From Acidovorax sp. sic0104 (GTDB taxonomy: Bacteria > Pseudomonadota > Gammaproteobacteria > Burkholderiales > Burkholderiaceae_C): a stretch of DNA of 64,000 nt. The position numbers and the translations under genes were made by a program. This document shows, in pieces, positions 19,947 through 29,271 of this stretch; position 1 is the stretch's first letter, and the number at the start of each line of letters is the position of its first letter. Below the pieces are notes generated by a model that saw only the letters and a program-made list of their open reading frames with translations, did not search any database and was not told the DNA's origin. The stretch covers positions 62,001 through 126,000 of the forward strand of contig NZ_JAHUWH010000005.1 of assembly GCF_019219095.1 (NCBI RefSeq), written 5' to 3'.

Positions 19947-20737
19947 TGGCGCGCGGCGTTCCCATCAAGTCGGCGGACGAGTTGGCCCTGTCGCGGCGCG
20001 CCGCGCAACTGGCCGCCGAGGTGCTGCACATGATCGAGCCCCACGTGGTGCCCGGCGTGAGCACCGAGGAACTGGACCGCATCTGCCACGACCACATCGT
20101 GAACGTGCAGGGCGCGGTGCCGGCCAACGTGGGCTACCTGGGGTACCCCAAGACCATCCTCACCTCGGTCAACCAGGTGGTCTGCCACGGCATTCCGTCG
20201 CACGACAAGATCCTGAAGAAGGGCGACATCGTCAACATCGACGTGGCGGTGATCAAGGACGGCTGGTACGGCGACACCAGCCGCATGTACTTCGTCGGTG
20301 CGCCCAGCACGCTCGCCCGGCGCCTGGTGGAAACAACGTACGAAGCCCTGTGCGCGGGCATCCGGCAGGTGCGGCCCGGCGCCACGCTGGGCGACGTCGG
20401 CCACGCGATCCAGACCGTGGCGCAGCGCGAGCGTTTCAGCGTGGTGCGCGAATACTGCGGCCACGGCATCGGACAGGTCTACCACGACGTGCCCAACGTA
20501 CTGCACTACGGGCAGCGCGGCACGGGCCTCACGCTGGAGGCCGGCATGGTCTTCACCATCGAGCCCATGCTCAACGCCGGCGGGCGCGAGACCAAGGAGC
20601 TGGCAGACGGCTGGACCGTGGTGACCAAGGACCGGTCGCTGTCCGCCCAGTGGGAGCACATGGTGGCGGTGACGCCCGACGGCTACGAGGTGCTCACGGC
20701 CTGGCCGGGCGGCACGGGCAGCTACGCGCCGATCTGA
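19946..20737 (+). CDS. map: Methionine aminopeptidase, type I
   Basis: The 263-residue metalloprotease removes N-terminal methionine from nascent proteins. The five metal ligands are in the usual places: Asp in NIDVAV and GDTSRMYF, His in CGHGIGQVYHD, Glu in FTIEPML and Glu in SAQWEHMV. Length and order fit type Ia enzymes. Unlike the housekeeping copy that usually sits beside rpsB, this one is coupled to a ParD-like gene, so it is probably an accessory paralogue. Confidence 0.93.
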   Translation: MARGVPIKSADELALSRRAAQLAAEVLHMIEPHVVPGVSTEELDRICHDHIVNVQGAVPANVGYLGYPKTILTSVNQVVCHGIPSHDKILKKGDIVNIDVAVIKDGWYGDTSRMYFVGAPSTLARRLVETTYEALCAGIRQVRPGATLGDVGHAIQTVAQRERFSVVREYCGHGIGQVYHDVPNVLHYGQRGTGLTLEAGMVFTIEPMLNAGGRETKELADGWTVVTKDRSLSAQWEHMVAVTPDGYEVLTAWPGGTGSYAPI

Positions 20738-20783
20738 ACACCAGCGCCCCTCCACGCCTCTGCGCAGGTATGAAGCCGGGCAC

Positions 20784-20820
20784 CCAAAAGAAAGAGCAGC
20801 TATTGAATCAATAGCTGCTC
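20784..20820 (-). terminator. Terminator at the end of the pmd operon (family A palindrome)
   Basis: GAGCAGCTATTGA and its complement form a near-perfect 27-base palindrome (20794-20820). Read on the minus strand it is followed by TTTCTTTT, a rho-independent terminator for the leftward pmd operon. The AGCAGCTATTGA core belongs to repeat family A. Confidence 0.75.
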
Positions 20821-20871
20821 GCGCTCTTCCAATGGGCGACAGGGGCCTTTTCAACCCCTGAACGCCGGGCT

Positions 20872-21825
20872 TCAGCCCGCGTTGAGCTGCTGCTCCAGCC
20901 CGTGCAGCACCTCGTAGCACGCCAGCACGCGGCCCACGCTGGAGTTGGGTTCGCGGCCTTCGCGGATGGCGGCGAAGAACTCGCGGTCCTGCAGCTCGAT
21001 GCCGTTCATCGAGACATCCACATGGCTCACGTCGATCTTCTCGTCCTTGCCGTTGTACAGGTCGTCGTAGCGCGCCAGGTAGGTCGCGGTGTCGCCGATG
21101 TAGCGGAAGTACGTGCCCAGCGGGCCGTCGTTGTTGAACGAGAGCGACAGCGTGCAGATGGCGCCGTTCGCTGCCTTGAGCTGGATGCTCATGTCCATTG
21201 CGATGCCCAGCACGGGGTGGATGGGGCCCTGGATGGCGTTGGCTTTGACGATGGGGCTGCCCGCCTGGTAGGCGAACAGGTCCACCGTGTGGGCGGCGTG
21301 GTGCCACAGCAGGTGGTCCGTCCAGCTGCGGGCCTGGCCCAGCGCGTTGGTGTTGGTGCGGCGAAAGAAGTAGGTCTGCACATCCATCTGCTGGATGTTG
21401 AACTCGCCTGCCTGCACCTTCTGGTGCACGTACTGGTGGCTGGGGTTGAAACGGCGCGTGTGGCCGCACATGGCCACCAGGCCTTTGTCCTTTTGGGTGG
21501 CGACGACTTCCTGCGCGCCCTTCAAGCTGTCGGCCAGCGGGATCTCCACCTGCACGTGCTTGCCGGCCTTCAGGCAGGCGATGCTCTGCTCCGCGTGCAT
21601 CTGCGTGGGGGTGCACAGGATCACCGCGTCCACTTCTTTGATGGCCAGTGACTCGCTCAGGTCGGTGGTGACGTGCTTGATGCCGTACTTGTCGGCCACT
21701 TCCTGGGTCTTGGCCAGGTCGCGGCTGATGAGGGAGATGACTTCGACGCCGTCGATGTTTTTAATGCCGTCCAGATGCTTGATGCCGAAGGCGCCAGCAC
21801 CGGCGAGCGCGACTTTGATGGTCAT
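20872..21825 (-). CDS. pmdC: 4-carboxy-2-hydroxymuconate-6-semialdehyde dehydrogenase
   Basis: A 317-residue Gfo/Idh/MocA-fold oxidoreductase orthologous in length and motifs to LigC/PmdC: Rossmann ALAGAGAFGIKHLDG, CTPTQMHAEQ, AGKHVQVEIPLA (the EKP-type motif varied to EIP) and HHAAHTVDLF. It oxidises the hemiacetal form of the protocatechuate ring-cleavage product to 2-pyrone-4,6-dicarboxylate with NADP. It is the last gene of the operon, 16 bases after pmdB, and is followed by a terminator. Confidence 0.93.
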   Translation of the reverse strand: MTIKVALAGAGAFGIKHLDGIKNIDGVEVISLISRDLAKTQEVADKYGIKHVTTDLSESLAIKEVDAVILCTPTQMHAEQSIACLKAGKHVQVEIPLADSLKGAQEVVATQKDKGLVAMCGHTRRFNPSHQYVHQKVQAGEFNIQQMDVQTYFFRRTNTNALGQARSWTDHLLWHHAAHTVDLFAYQAGSPIVKANAIQGPIHPVLGIAMDMSIQLKAANGAICTLSLSFNNDGPLGTYFRYIGDTATYLARYDDLYNGKDEKIDVSHVDVSMNGIELQDREFFAAIREGREPNSSVGRVLACYEVLHGLEQQLNAG

Positions 21826-21841
21826 GTCGGGTTCCTTGAAG

Positions 21842-23147
<1,306 letters not shown>

Positions 23148-23180
23148 GAGATTCCTTTCCTTGCTGTCTTTCGCCAGGCC

Positions 23181-23252
23181 GCCGCGGAACCGGCTTTGCC
23201 GGGCCGCAGGCGGCGCCCCCTGAGGGGAAGGCGTCACAGACGCTTCGGGGGT
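23181..23252. repeat. Interspersed repeat family B in the pmd operon
   Basis: GCCGCGGAACCGGCTTTGCC, GGCGCCCCCTGAGGGG and CTTCGGGGG follow one another, as in the copies at 33955-34028 and 35335-35427. It lies between pmdD and pmdA and ends close to the pmdD stop codon. Confidence 0.75.
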
Positions 23253-23255
23253 GGG

Positions 23256-24185
23256 TCAGAGTTCCGGCCAGTACAGGCGCGTGGGATTGTCCACCAGCAG
23301 CTTCTTTTGCAGCTCTGCCGTGGGGGCGATGTGCGGGATGAAGTCCACCAGCAGGCCGTCGTCGGGCATGTGGTCCTTGAGGTTGGGGTGCGGCCAGTCG
23401 GTGCCCCAGAGCACGCGGTCGGGGAACTCCTCGACCACCTTGCGAGCGAACGGCACGACATCTTGATAAGCAGCCTGCTCACCATCCAACGCCTTGGGGC
23501 CGGCCACGGACAGACGCTCGGGGCAGCTCACTTTGCTCCACACGTTGGGGTGCTGGCGCATGAACTTGAGGAACAGCTCGAACTCGGGCCCATCCACCGG
23601 CTTGCTCACGTCGGGGCGGCCCATGTGGTCCACCACCACCGTGGTGGGCAGCTGGGTGAAGAAGTCCCACAGCTCGGGCAGGTCCACCGCCTCGAAGTAG
23701 ATCACCACGTGCCAGCCGAGCTTGGCGATGCGGCCGGCGATCTCCATCAGCTCGTCCTTGGGCGTGAAGTCCACCAGGCGCTTGACGAAGTTGAAACGCA
23801 CGCCGCGCACGCCGGCGTCGTGCAGTTCCTGCAGCTCGGCATCGGAGATGCTGCGCTTGACCGTGGCCACGCCCTTGGCTTTGCCGCCGCTGGCCTTGAG
23901 CGCATCGACCATGGCACGGTTGTCGGCGCCGTGGCAGGTGGCCTGCACCACCACGTTCTTGTCAAAGCCCAGGTGGTCGCGCAGCGCGAACAGCTGCGCC
24001 TTGGAGGCATCGCACGGCGTGTACTTGCGCTCGGGTGCGTAAGGAAATTCGGCGCCGGGGCCGAACACGTGGCAGTGCGCATCCACCGCGCCTGGGGGCA
24101 GCTGAAACCGGGGCTTGCTCGGGCCGGTGTACCAGTCGAGCCAGCCTGCGGTCTTCTCGAAAGGGCCTGATGTGGGTTTGCTCAT
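23256..24185 (-). CDS. pmdD: 2-pyrone-4,6-dicarboxylate hydrolase
   Basis: The 309-residue amidohydrolase-superfamily enzyme (LigI type) opens the pyrone to 4-oxalomesaconate. Motifs seen: VDAHCHVFGP (HxH at the end of strand 1), CHGADNRAMV, GVRFNFVKRLVD, VDHMGRPD, and the catalytic aspartate in LWGTDWPHPN. Length matches LigI. It lies 31 bases after a Bug-type binding-protein gene and 108 bases before pmdA, with a family B repeat in the second gap. Confidence 0.95.
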   Translation of the reverse strand: MSKPTSGPFEKTAGWLDWYTGPSKPRFQLPPGAVDAHCHVFGPGAEFPYAPERKYTPCDASKAQLFALRDHLGFDKNVVVQATCHGADNRAMVDALKASGGKAKGVATVKRSISDAELQELHDAGVRGVRFNFVKRLVDFTPKDELMEIAGRIAKLGWHVVIYFEAVDLPELWDFFTQLPTTVVVDHMGRPDVSKPVDGPEFELFLKFMRQHPNVWSKVSCPERLSVAGPKALDGEQAAYQDVVPFARKVVEEFPDRVLWGTDWPHPNLKDHMPDDGLLVDFIPHIAPTAELQKKLLVDNPTRLYWPEL

Positions 24186-24216
24186 GGTGGTGAAACTTTC
24201 ACGAAGGTGGGTGCCA

Positions 24217-25233
24217 TCAGTCCAGAGATACGTTGGCCTTCTTGATCACGTCGCCAAAGCGCTGGCTCTCGTCCTTCACGAATTGCGCGAACTGGGGGCG
24301 CGTGGTGGGGAACGACTCGTAGCCGAAGGTCTTGAACTTCTCGGCCACGTCGGGGCCGGTCAGGGCCTGCTCGATGTCGCGCTTGATCTTGTCGGTGACA
24401 GCCGCAGGCAGGCCGGGCGGCACGGCGATGGCGTTCCAGCCGGTCACGGTGAAGTCCTTGGGGCCGCCGGCTTCCGCCACGGTGGGCACGTCAGGGAACT
24501 CGGCCGAACGCTGGGGACCCGCAAACGCCAGCAAGCGCAGCTTGCCAGCGCGGTACAGCGGGCCGGCGGTGGCGGCGCTGCCCAACGCGAAGTCGATGTC
24601 GCCGGTGGCGACCGAGGTGTACAGCTGCGTGGTCTCCTTGAAGATCACGTGCTCCATCTGCGTGCCGGTGGCGGACTCGAACAGCTCCGAGCCCAGGTGC
24701 ACCGGGTTGCCCACCGACCACGAGCCGTAGTTGAGCTTGCCGGGGCGCGCCTTGGCGTCGGCCACGATGTCGCCCACGGTCTTGTACTTGCTGGCCGTGC
24801 CCACAGTGAAGAAGAAGTGGGTCTTGAACAGCGGCAGCAGCGTGTCGAAGTCCTTGGCCACGTCGTAAGGCAGCTTCTTGAACAGGCTGGGGTAGGCGGC
24901 CAGGTGGACGTTGTCCAGCACGATCAGATCGTGCCCGTCCTTGGCACCGCGCTTGAAGGCATCGATGGCGATGAAGCCGTTGCCGCCGGGGCGGTTCTCG
25001 ACCACCACGGGCTGGTTCCAGATGCGGCCGAGCTTCTCGGCCACGATGCGCGCCACGCCATCGGGTCCTCCGCCCACCGGGAAGGGCGTGATGATGCGCA
25101 CGGGCTTGGTGGGGAAGGCTTGCTGAGCGTGCGCGTCGTGGGATGCAAGGCCCAGGGCGGCGCCCAGGCCGAGCGAGACAACGGACGCCAGGCCCAGGTG
25201 GCGACGCAGAGGGGAGAAGGTGCGAGAGGTCAT
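24217..25233 (-). CDS. Bug/TctC-family periplasmic substrate-binding protein
   Basis: A 338-residue tripartite tricarboxylate receptor: signal peptide to about residue 36 (DAHA-Q), then the family pattern FPTKPVRIITPFPVGGGPDGVAR, VVENRPGGNGFIAI, PGKLNYGSWSVGNPVHL and WNAIAVPPGLP. Such proteins bind carboxylates in the periplasm; being inside the pmd operon suggests an aromatic acid or pathway carboxylate. No TctAB permease is present in the window, so it is an orphan receptor that must use a distant permease or act in sensing. Confidence 0.92.
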   Translation of the reverse strand: MTSRTFSPLRRHLGLASVVSLGLGAALGLASHDAHAQQAFPTKPVRIITPFPVGGGPDGVARIVAEKLGRIWNQPVVVENRPGGNGFIAIDAFKRGAKDGHDLIVLDNVHLAAYPSLFKKLPYDVAKDFDTLLPLFKTHFFFTVGTASKYKTVGDIVADAKARPGKLNYGSWSVGNPVHLGSELFESATGTQMEHVIFKETTQLYTSVATGDIDFALGSAATAGPLYRAGKLRLLAFAGPQRSAEFPDVPTVAEAGGPKDFTVTGWNAIAVPPGLPAAVTDKIKRDIEQALTGPDVAEKFKTFGYESFPTTRPQFAQFVKDESQRFGDVIKKANVSLD

Positions 25234-25251
25234 GGAATGCAGGAAAGAAGT

Positions 25252-25320
25252 GAATGCTATGAATTCAGTAGCTATCGGCGCTTTATGGAAAAGCGCCAGA
25301 GGCCTGAAAGAATCAAAATT
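25252..25320. repeat. Interspersed repeat family A in the pmd operon
   Basis: GTAGCTATCGGCGCTTTATG and AAAAGCGCCAGAGGCC make an imperfect hairpin, between pmdF and the Bug gene, ending six bases before the pmdF stop. Confidence 0.75.
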
Positions 25321-25326
25321 GGCGTG

Positions 25327-26010
25327 TCAGTCGATGTACCGAAGGCCCGCCTTCTCCAGGCTGGGGCGCATGTTGTACATATCAAGGCCCAGCACGCCCG
25401 AGGCGAGCTTGGCGCGTTTTTCGCCTTCGAAGCTCTCGCGCTTTTGCGCGGCGGCCAGCGTCTCGGCCGCACGGGCGGCGGGCACGCAGACCACGCCGTC
25501 GTCATCGGCCACGATCACATCGCCCGGCGTGACGAGCGCACCGGCGCACACCACGGGAATGTTCACCGACCCCAGCGTGGCCTTGATCGTGCCCTTGCTG
25601 CTGATGGCGCGGCTCCACACGGGGAAGTTCATCTCCTGCAGCGTCTTCACGTCGCGCACGCCGGCATCGATGATGAGCGCACGCGCTCCCCGCGACTGGA
25701 AGGACGTGGCCAGCAGGTCGCCGAAGTAGCCGTCGGTGCACTCGGACGTGACGCCTGCCACCACCACGTCGCCGGGCTGGATCTGCTCGGCCGCCACGTG
25801 CAGCATCCAGTTGTCGCCGGGCTGCAGCAGCACAGTCACTGCCGTGCCGCTGATCTGCTGGCCGCCGTAGATGGGGCGCATGTAGGGCTTGAGCAGGCCC
25901 ACGCGGCCCATGGCCTCGTGCACGGTGGCCGAGCCCAAGGCGGCCAGGCCGTCAGCGGCTGCGCGGTCGGCGCGGGTGATGTTGCGGTAGACAACGCCTA
26001 GTTCGTACAT
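25327..26010 (-). CDS. pmdF: 4-carboxy-4-hydroxy-2-oxoadipate aldolase
   Basis: The 227-residue RraA-fold class II aldolase (LigK/PmdF type, same length) splits 4-carboxy-4-hydroxy-2-oxoadipate into pyruvate and oxaloacetate. The family motifs are [30 protein letters not shown], the metal/substrate loop [11 protein letters not shown], and IIDAGVRDV. The ATG at 26010 gives [11 protein letters not shown], matching relatives. The final enzyme of the pathway, it lies between pmdE and the Bug gene, with repeats on both sides. Confidence 0.95.
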   Translation of the reverse strand: MYELGVVYRNITRADRAAADGLAALGSATVHEAMGRVGLLKPYMRPIYGGQQISGTAVTVLLQPGDNWMLHVAAEQIQPGDVVVAGVTSECTDGYFGDLLATSFQSRGARALIIDAGVRDVKTLQEMNFPVWSRAISSKGTIKATLGSVNIPVVCAGALVTPGDVIVADDDGVVCVPAARAAETLAAAQKRESFEGEKRAKLASGVLGLDMYNMRPSLEKAGLRYID

Positions 26011-26093
26011 GTTTGTCTCTCTTCGTTTGTGTGGGTGGTGTCGGGACTTTGATCGCGCCGCATCGCCTTGCATCGCGTTCGATCCGTTCCCAT

Positions 26094-26153
26094 CCGTTCG
26101 GGCTGAGCTTGTCGAAGCCTGGTGCCGCGCTTCGACAGGCTCAGCGTGAACGG
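26094..26153. repeat. Repeat family C, 60-base inverted-repeat unit
   Basis: An outer CCGTTCGGGCTGAGCTTGTC arm pairs imperfectly with GACAGGCTCAGCGTGAACGG. The full 60 bases are the exact reverse complement of 29132-29191. Confidence 0.9.
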
Positions 26154-26187
26154 GTGGGGTTGGGGGTGATCCAGGCCGGCTGCAAGG

Positions 26188-27222
26188 TCACAGCCCCTTG
26201 GCCTTCAGGCGCGCATCCAGGCGCGGGAACACGCGGCGCACATTGCCTTCGTAGACCTGGTGCTTGTCGTCAGCGCTCAGGATCTTGCTGGCCTCGATGT
26301 AGCGCTTGGTGTCGTCGTAGTAGTTGCCGGTGGTGGGGTCGATGCCGCGCACCGCGCCGATCATCTCGCTGGCGAACAGCACGTTCTTCACCGGGATCAC
26401 CGTGTTCAGCAAATCGATGCCGGGCTGGTGGTACACGCAGGTGTCGAAGAACACGTTGTTCATCAGGTGGTCGTCCAGCAGCGGCTTCTTCATCTCCTGC
26501 GCCAGGCCCCGGAACCGGCCCCAGTGGTAGGGCACCGCGCCGCCGCCGTGCGGGATCAAGAACCTGAGCGTGGGGAAGTCCTTGAACAAGTCGCCCTGGA
26601 TCAGCTGCATGAAGGCCGTGGTGTCGGCGTTCAGGTAGTGCGCGCCCGTGGTGTGAAAGCAAGCGTTGCAGCTGGTGCTCACGTGGATCATGGCGGGCAG
26701 GTCGTACTCCACCATCTTTTCGTAGATGGGATACCAGTGCTTGTCGGTCAGCGGCGGGCTGGTCCAGTGGCCGCCCGAGGGGTCGGGGTTCAGGTTGATG
26801 CCCACGGCGCCGTATTCATGCACGCACTTTTCAAGCTCGGGGATGCAGGTCGAAGGATCGACACCGGGGCTTTGCGGCAGCATGGCCACGGGCACGAAAT
26901 GGTCGGGGAACAGCGTGGACACGCGATAGCACAGCTCGTTGCAGATGGCGGCCCAGGTGCTGGACACATTGAAGTCGCCGATGTGGTGGGCCATGAAGCT
27001 CGCGCGCGGGCTGAACAGCGTGATGTCGCTGCCGCGCTCTTTCATCAGCCTGAGCTGGTTGGTCTCGATGGACTCGCGCAGTTCGTCGTCGCTGATGGTC
27101 AGGTCTGCCACCTTGGGCATCTGGGCGGGGTCCTTGATGCCGGCGATCTGCGCGTTGCGCCAGTTCTCCAGCGCCTTGGGGGCCGTGGTGTAGTGGCCGT
27201 GGCAGTCGATGATGAGGCTCAT
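26188..27222 (-). CDS. pmdE: 4-oxalomesaconate hydratase
   Basis: A 344-residue amidohydrolase-2 family enzyme (LigJ/PmdE type) that hydrates 4-oxalomesaconate to 4-carboxy-4-hydroxy-2-oxoadipate. Motifs: IIDCHGHYTTAP (HxH metal site), HHIGDFNVSSTWAA, GINLNPDPSGGHWTSPPL, MIHVSTSCNACFHTTG, LRFLIPHGGGAVPYH and LFASEMIGAVRGIDP. Length is the family standard. It is second in the operon, 58 bases after the binding-protein-like gene, with a 177-base gap holding a family C repeat before pmdF. Confidence 0.95.
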   Translation of the reverse strand: MSLIIDCHGHYTTAPKALENWRNAQIAGIKDPAQMPKVADLTISDDELRESIETNQLRLMKERGSDITLFSPRASFMAHHIGDFNVSSTWAAICNELCYRVSTLFPDHFVPVAMLPQSPGVDPSTCIPELEKCVHEYGAVGINLNPDPSGGHWTSPPLTDKHWYPIYEKMVEYDLPAMIHVSTSCNACFHTTGAHYLNADTTAFMQLIQGDLFKDFPTLRFLIPHGGGAVPYHWGRFRGLAQEMKKPLLDDHLMNNVFFDTCVYHQPGIDLLNTVIPVKNVLFASEMIGAVRGIDPTTGNYYDDTKRYIEASKILSADDKHQVYEGNVRRVFPRLDARLKAKGL

Positions 27223-27280
27223 GGGTTTGTGCTCCTGAAAGATGTTCTTGTCGAAGTGCTTGTGCTGTGGCGCAGGCCGC

Positions 27281-27970
27281 TCACGCGGGGCTCATGCCCT
27301 GCCTATGCTTGGCGTCCGCGGCTTGCGGCGACGCCATGTAGGCCAGCAGTTCGCGGGCGGCATCGGCCTGCTGCGACAACGCGCCGATGCCGGCGGAAAA
27401 CGTGGTCGTGATCTGGATCGCAGGCGGCAGCGGCCCGACGATGGCGATGCCCTGCACGTGCAGCAGCTCGCTCAATTGCTGAAAACCCAGCTCCACCTCG
27501 CCCTTGGCCACCAGCGAGCCCACGGGCACGCCGGGCGGTGCCTGCACCATGCGGCCCGCGATCTCGCCGGCGATGCCCCAGCGTTCGAACAGCTTTGCCA
27601 GCGCCACGCCGCTCGGGCCGGTGGAGTAGCTGATGCTGCGCGCGGCCAGCACGGCCTGGCGCACGGCGTCTTCGGAGCCGATGTCCGGCTGCGGCGCACC
27701 GGCGGGCACGGCCACCGCCACGCCCGAACGCACCAGGTCCACCACGCTGCCGGGCACGATGCAGCCCGCGGCCAGCAGCTTGGCGATGGCGTCGGACGCG
27801 AGCACCACCACGTCGAAGGCCTCGCCGGCCATCACGCGCTGGGCGGCGTCCACACCGCCCACGGCCTCGATGCTGGCGCGGTGGCCCGTGGCCTGCTCGA
27901 AGCCCGCAGTCAGCTCGGCCAGCACCTGGCGGGTGGCCATGGACGAGATTCCGCGAAGGTGTTGGGACAT
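27281..27970 (-). CDS. ModA-like substrate-binding domain protein lacking a signal peptide
   Basis: The 229-residue product looks like a type 2 periplasmic binding fold: VLAELTAGFEQATGH, GEAFDVVVLASDAIAKLLAAG, VDLVRSGVAVAVPAGAP, STGPSGVALAKLFERWGI, VAKGEVELGFQQLSEL and a C-terminal AARELLAYMASPQAADA as in molybdate-type binding proteins. No export signal is seen at the ATG (27970; MSQHLRGISS), nor in the short TTG extension, so it is probably cytoplasmic. It is the first gene of the pmd operon. It may bind a pathway intermediate or act as an unrecognised enzyme; the required 4-oxalomesaconate tautomerase is not otherwise visible. Confidence 0.8.
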   Translation of the reverse strand: MSQHLRGISSMATRQVLAELTAGFEQATGHRASIEAVGGVDAAQRVMAGEAFDVVVLASDAIAKLLAAGCIVPGSVVDLVRSGVAVAVPAGAPQPDIGSEDAVRQAVLAARSISYSTGPSGVALAKLFERWGIAGEIAGRMVQAPPGVPVGSLVAKGEVELGFQQLSELLHVQGIAIVGPLPPAIQITTTFSAGIGALSQQADAARELLAYMASPQAADAKHRQGMSPA

Positions 27971-28066
27971 GGTGGCGTGAAGGTGAAAAGCAGACAAAAG
28001 GGCCAGGGCGCCCAGCCCGCACGGAGCCTTGGAACGCTTTCAAGGCCGGATTCTGGGCGAAGCCGA

Positions 28067-28090
28067 GCTATATAAAAAGTAGCTACACCG
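28067..28090. repeat. Repeat family A fragment in the pmd/LysR divergent region
   Basis: AGCTATATAAAAAGTAGCT is an imperfect palindrome between the pmd operon start and the LysR gene. The following AT-rich stretch (28091-28130) is the likely shared regulatory region; TATATCATTTACCGATA resembles a T-N11-A LysR site. Confidence 0.45.
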
Positions 28091-28157
28091 TCTAGCAGGT
28101 ATATCATTTACCGATAGGAAACACTTTTTTGCCGAGCCCCCGCTTCGCGACTCTCCG

Positions 28158-29078
28158 ATGGACCTCAAGCAGCTGGAATACTTTGTGCGCGTGGCCGAGC
28201 TGGGCAGCTTCACCCGCGCGGCCGCAGCGCTGGACGTGGCGCAGTCGGCGCTGAGCCGCCAGATCCGCCTGCTGGAGGTGGAGCTGCGCCAGAACCTGCT
28301 GGTGCGCAACGGCCGGGGCGCCACCCCCACCGAGGCGGGCAAGCTGCTGGTGGAGCACGGGCGCGGCATCCTGCACCAGATGGCGCGGGCGCGGGAGGAC
28401 ATGGACCGCATGCGCGGCGGGCTGTCGGGCCGCGTGGCCATCGGCCTGCCCAACAGCGTGGCGCGGGTGATGACGGTGCCGCTGACCCGCGCCTTCCGCC
28501 AGGAGCTGCCCGAGGCGCGCCTGTCCATCAGCGAGGGGCTGTCGGGCGCGATTCTGGAGGGCCTGGTCAGCGGGCGCCTGGACATCGTGGTGCTCTACAA
28601 CGCCCAGCCCTCGCGCGACATCGATGTGTCGCACCTCATCGACGAAGACCTGGTGCTGGTGCGCGTGCGCCCGCCCGGCCTGGCCGAAGACCCGCCGCCC
28701 GGCCCCATCCCGCTGGCCGAGGTGGCGCGGCTGCCGCTGATCATCCCGTCGCGGCCCAACGCGATCCGCATGCATGTGGAATCGGAGATGGCCAACATCG
28801 GCTGCCGCCCCGAAGTGGCGCTGGAGATCGACGGCGTCTCCGCCATCCTGGACCTGGTGGCCGACGGCGCGGGCTGCGCCATCCTCTCGCGCAACGCGCT
28901 GCTCAACTCGCCCCGGCCTTCGGCCTACACGGCCCAGGTCATCGGCTCGCCGGGAAAGCCGCCGCTGCGCATCGCGCTGTCGCTGGCGACCAGCCTGCAA
29001 CGGCCGGCCACGCAGGTGCAGAAAGCAGCGCTGGAGCTGATCCAGCGCACGGTGCCGCTGGTGTTCGAGCACCCGTGA
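28158..29078 (+). CDS. LysR-family regulator, probably of the pmd operon
   Basis: A 306-residue LysR protein: winged helix at the N-terminus (MDLKQLEYFVRVAELGSFTR, AAAALDVAQSALSRQIRLLE) and an effector domain (GRVAIGLPNSVARV, LSISEGLSGAILEGLVSGRLDI, ILDLVADGAGCAILSRNAL). The effector half resembles the CbbR/NAC-like group. It is divergent from the pmd operon with 187 bases between starts, so it is the natural candidate to activate that operon in response to protocatechuate or a ring-cleavage product. Confidence 0.9.
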   Translation: MDLKQLEYFVRVAELGSFTRAAAALDVAQSALSRQIRLLEVELRQNLLVRNGRGATPTEAGKLLVEHGRGILHQMARAREDMDRMRGGLSGRVAIGLPNSVARVMTVPLTRAFRQELPEARLSISEGLSGAILEGLVSGRLDIVVLYNAQPSRDIDVSHLIDEDLVLVRVRPPGLAEDPPPGPIPLAEVARLPLIIPSRPNAIRMHVESEMANIGCRPEVALEIDGVSAILDLVADGAGCAILSRNALLNSPRPSAYTAQVIGSPGKPPLRIALSLATSLQRPATQVQKAALELIQRTVPLVFEHP

Positions 29079-29131
29079 ACGTCGCCGGGTATCACGCTGC
29101 TTATGGAAGTAGAAAAACGGTTCACCTCCTA

Positions 29132-29191
29132 CCGTTCACGCTGAGCCTGTCGAAGCGCGGCACCAGGCTTCGACAAGCTCAGCCCGAACGG
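29132..29191. repeat. Repeat family C, 60-base unit, inverted copy
   Basis: Identical over 60 bases to the reverse complement of 26094-26153. It lies downstream of the LysR gene, in the gap (29079-29271) before the Bug gene; no gene is seen in that gap. Confidence 0.92.
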
Positions 29192-29271
29192 CAAGGGGTG
29201 CGGTAAAGGGGTGCGGTACGGGGCAGTCAGCCCGACCGGTATCGGACCGGCTGATTGAACGCGAACCCTGC

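Noticed and set aside
19692-20737. Classical ParDE toxin-antitoxin module
   Set aside because: The second gene is a complete methionine aminopeptidase, not a ParE/RelE toxin; only the layout is antitoxin-toxin-like.
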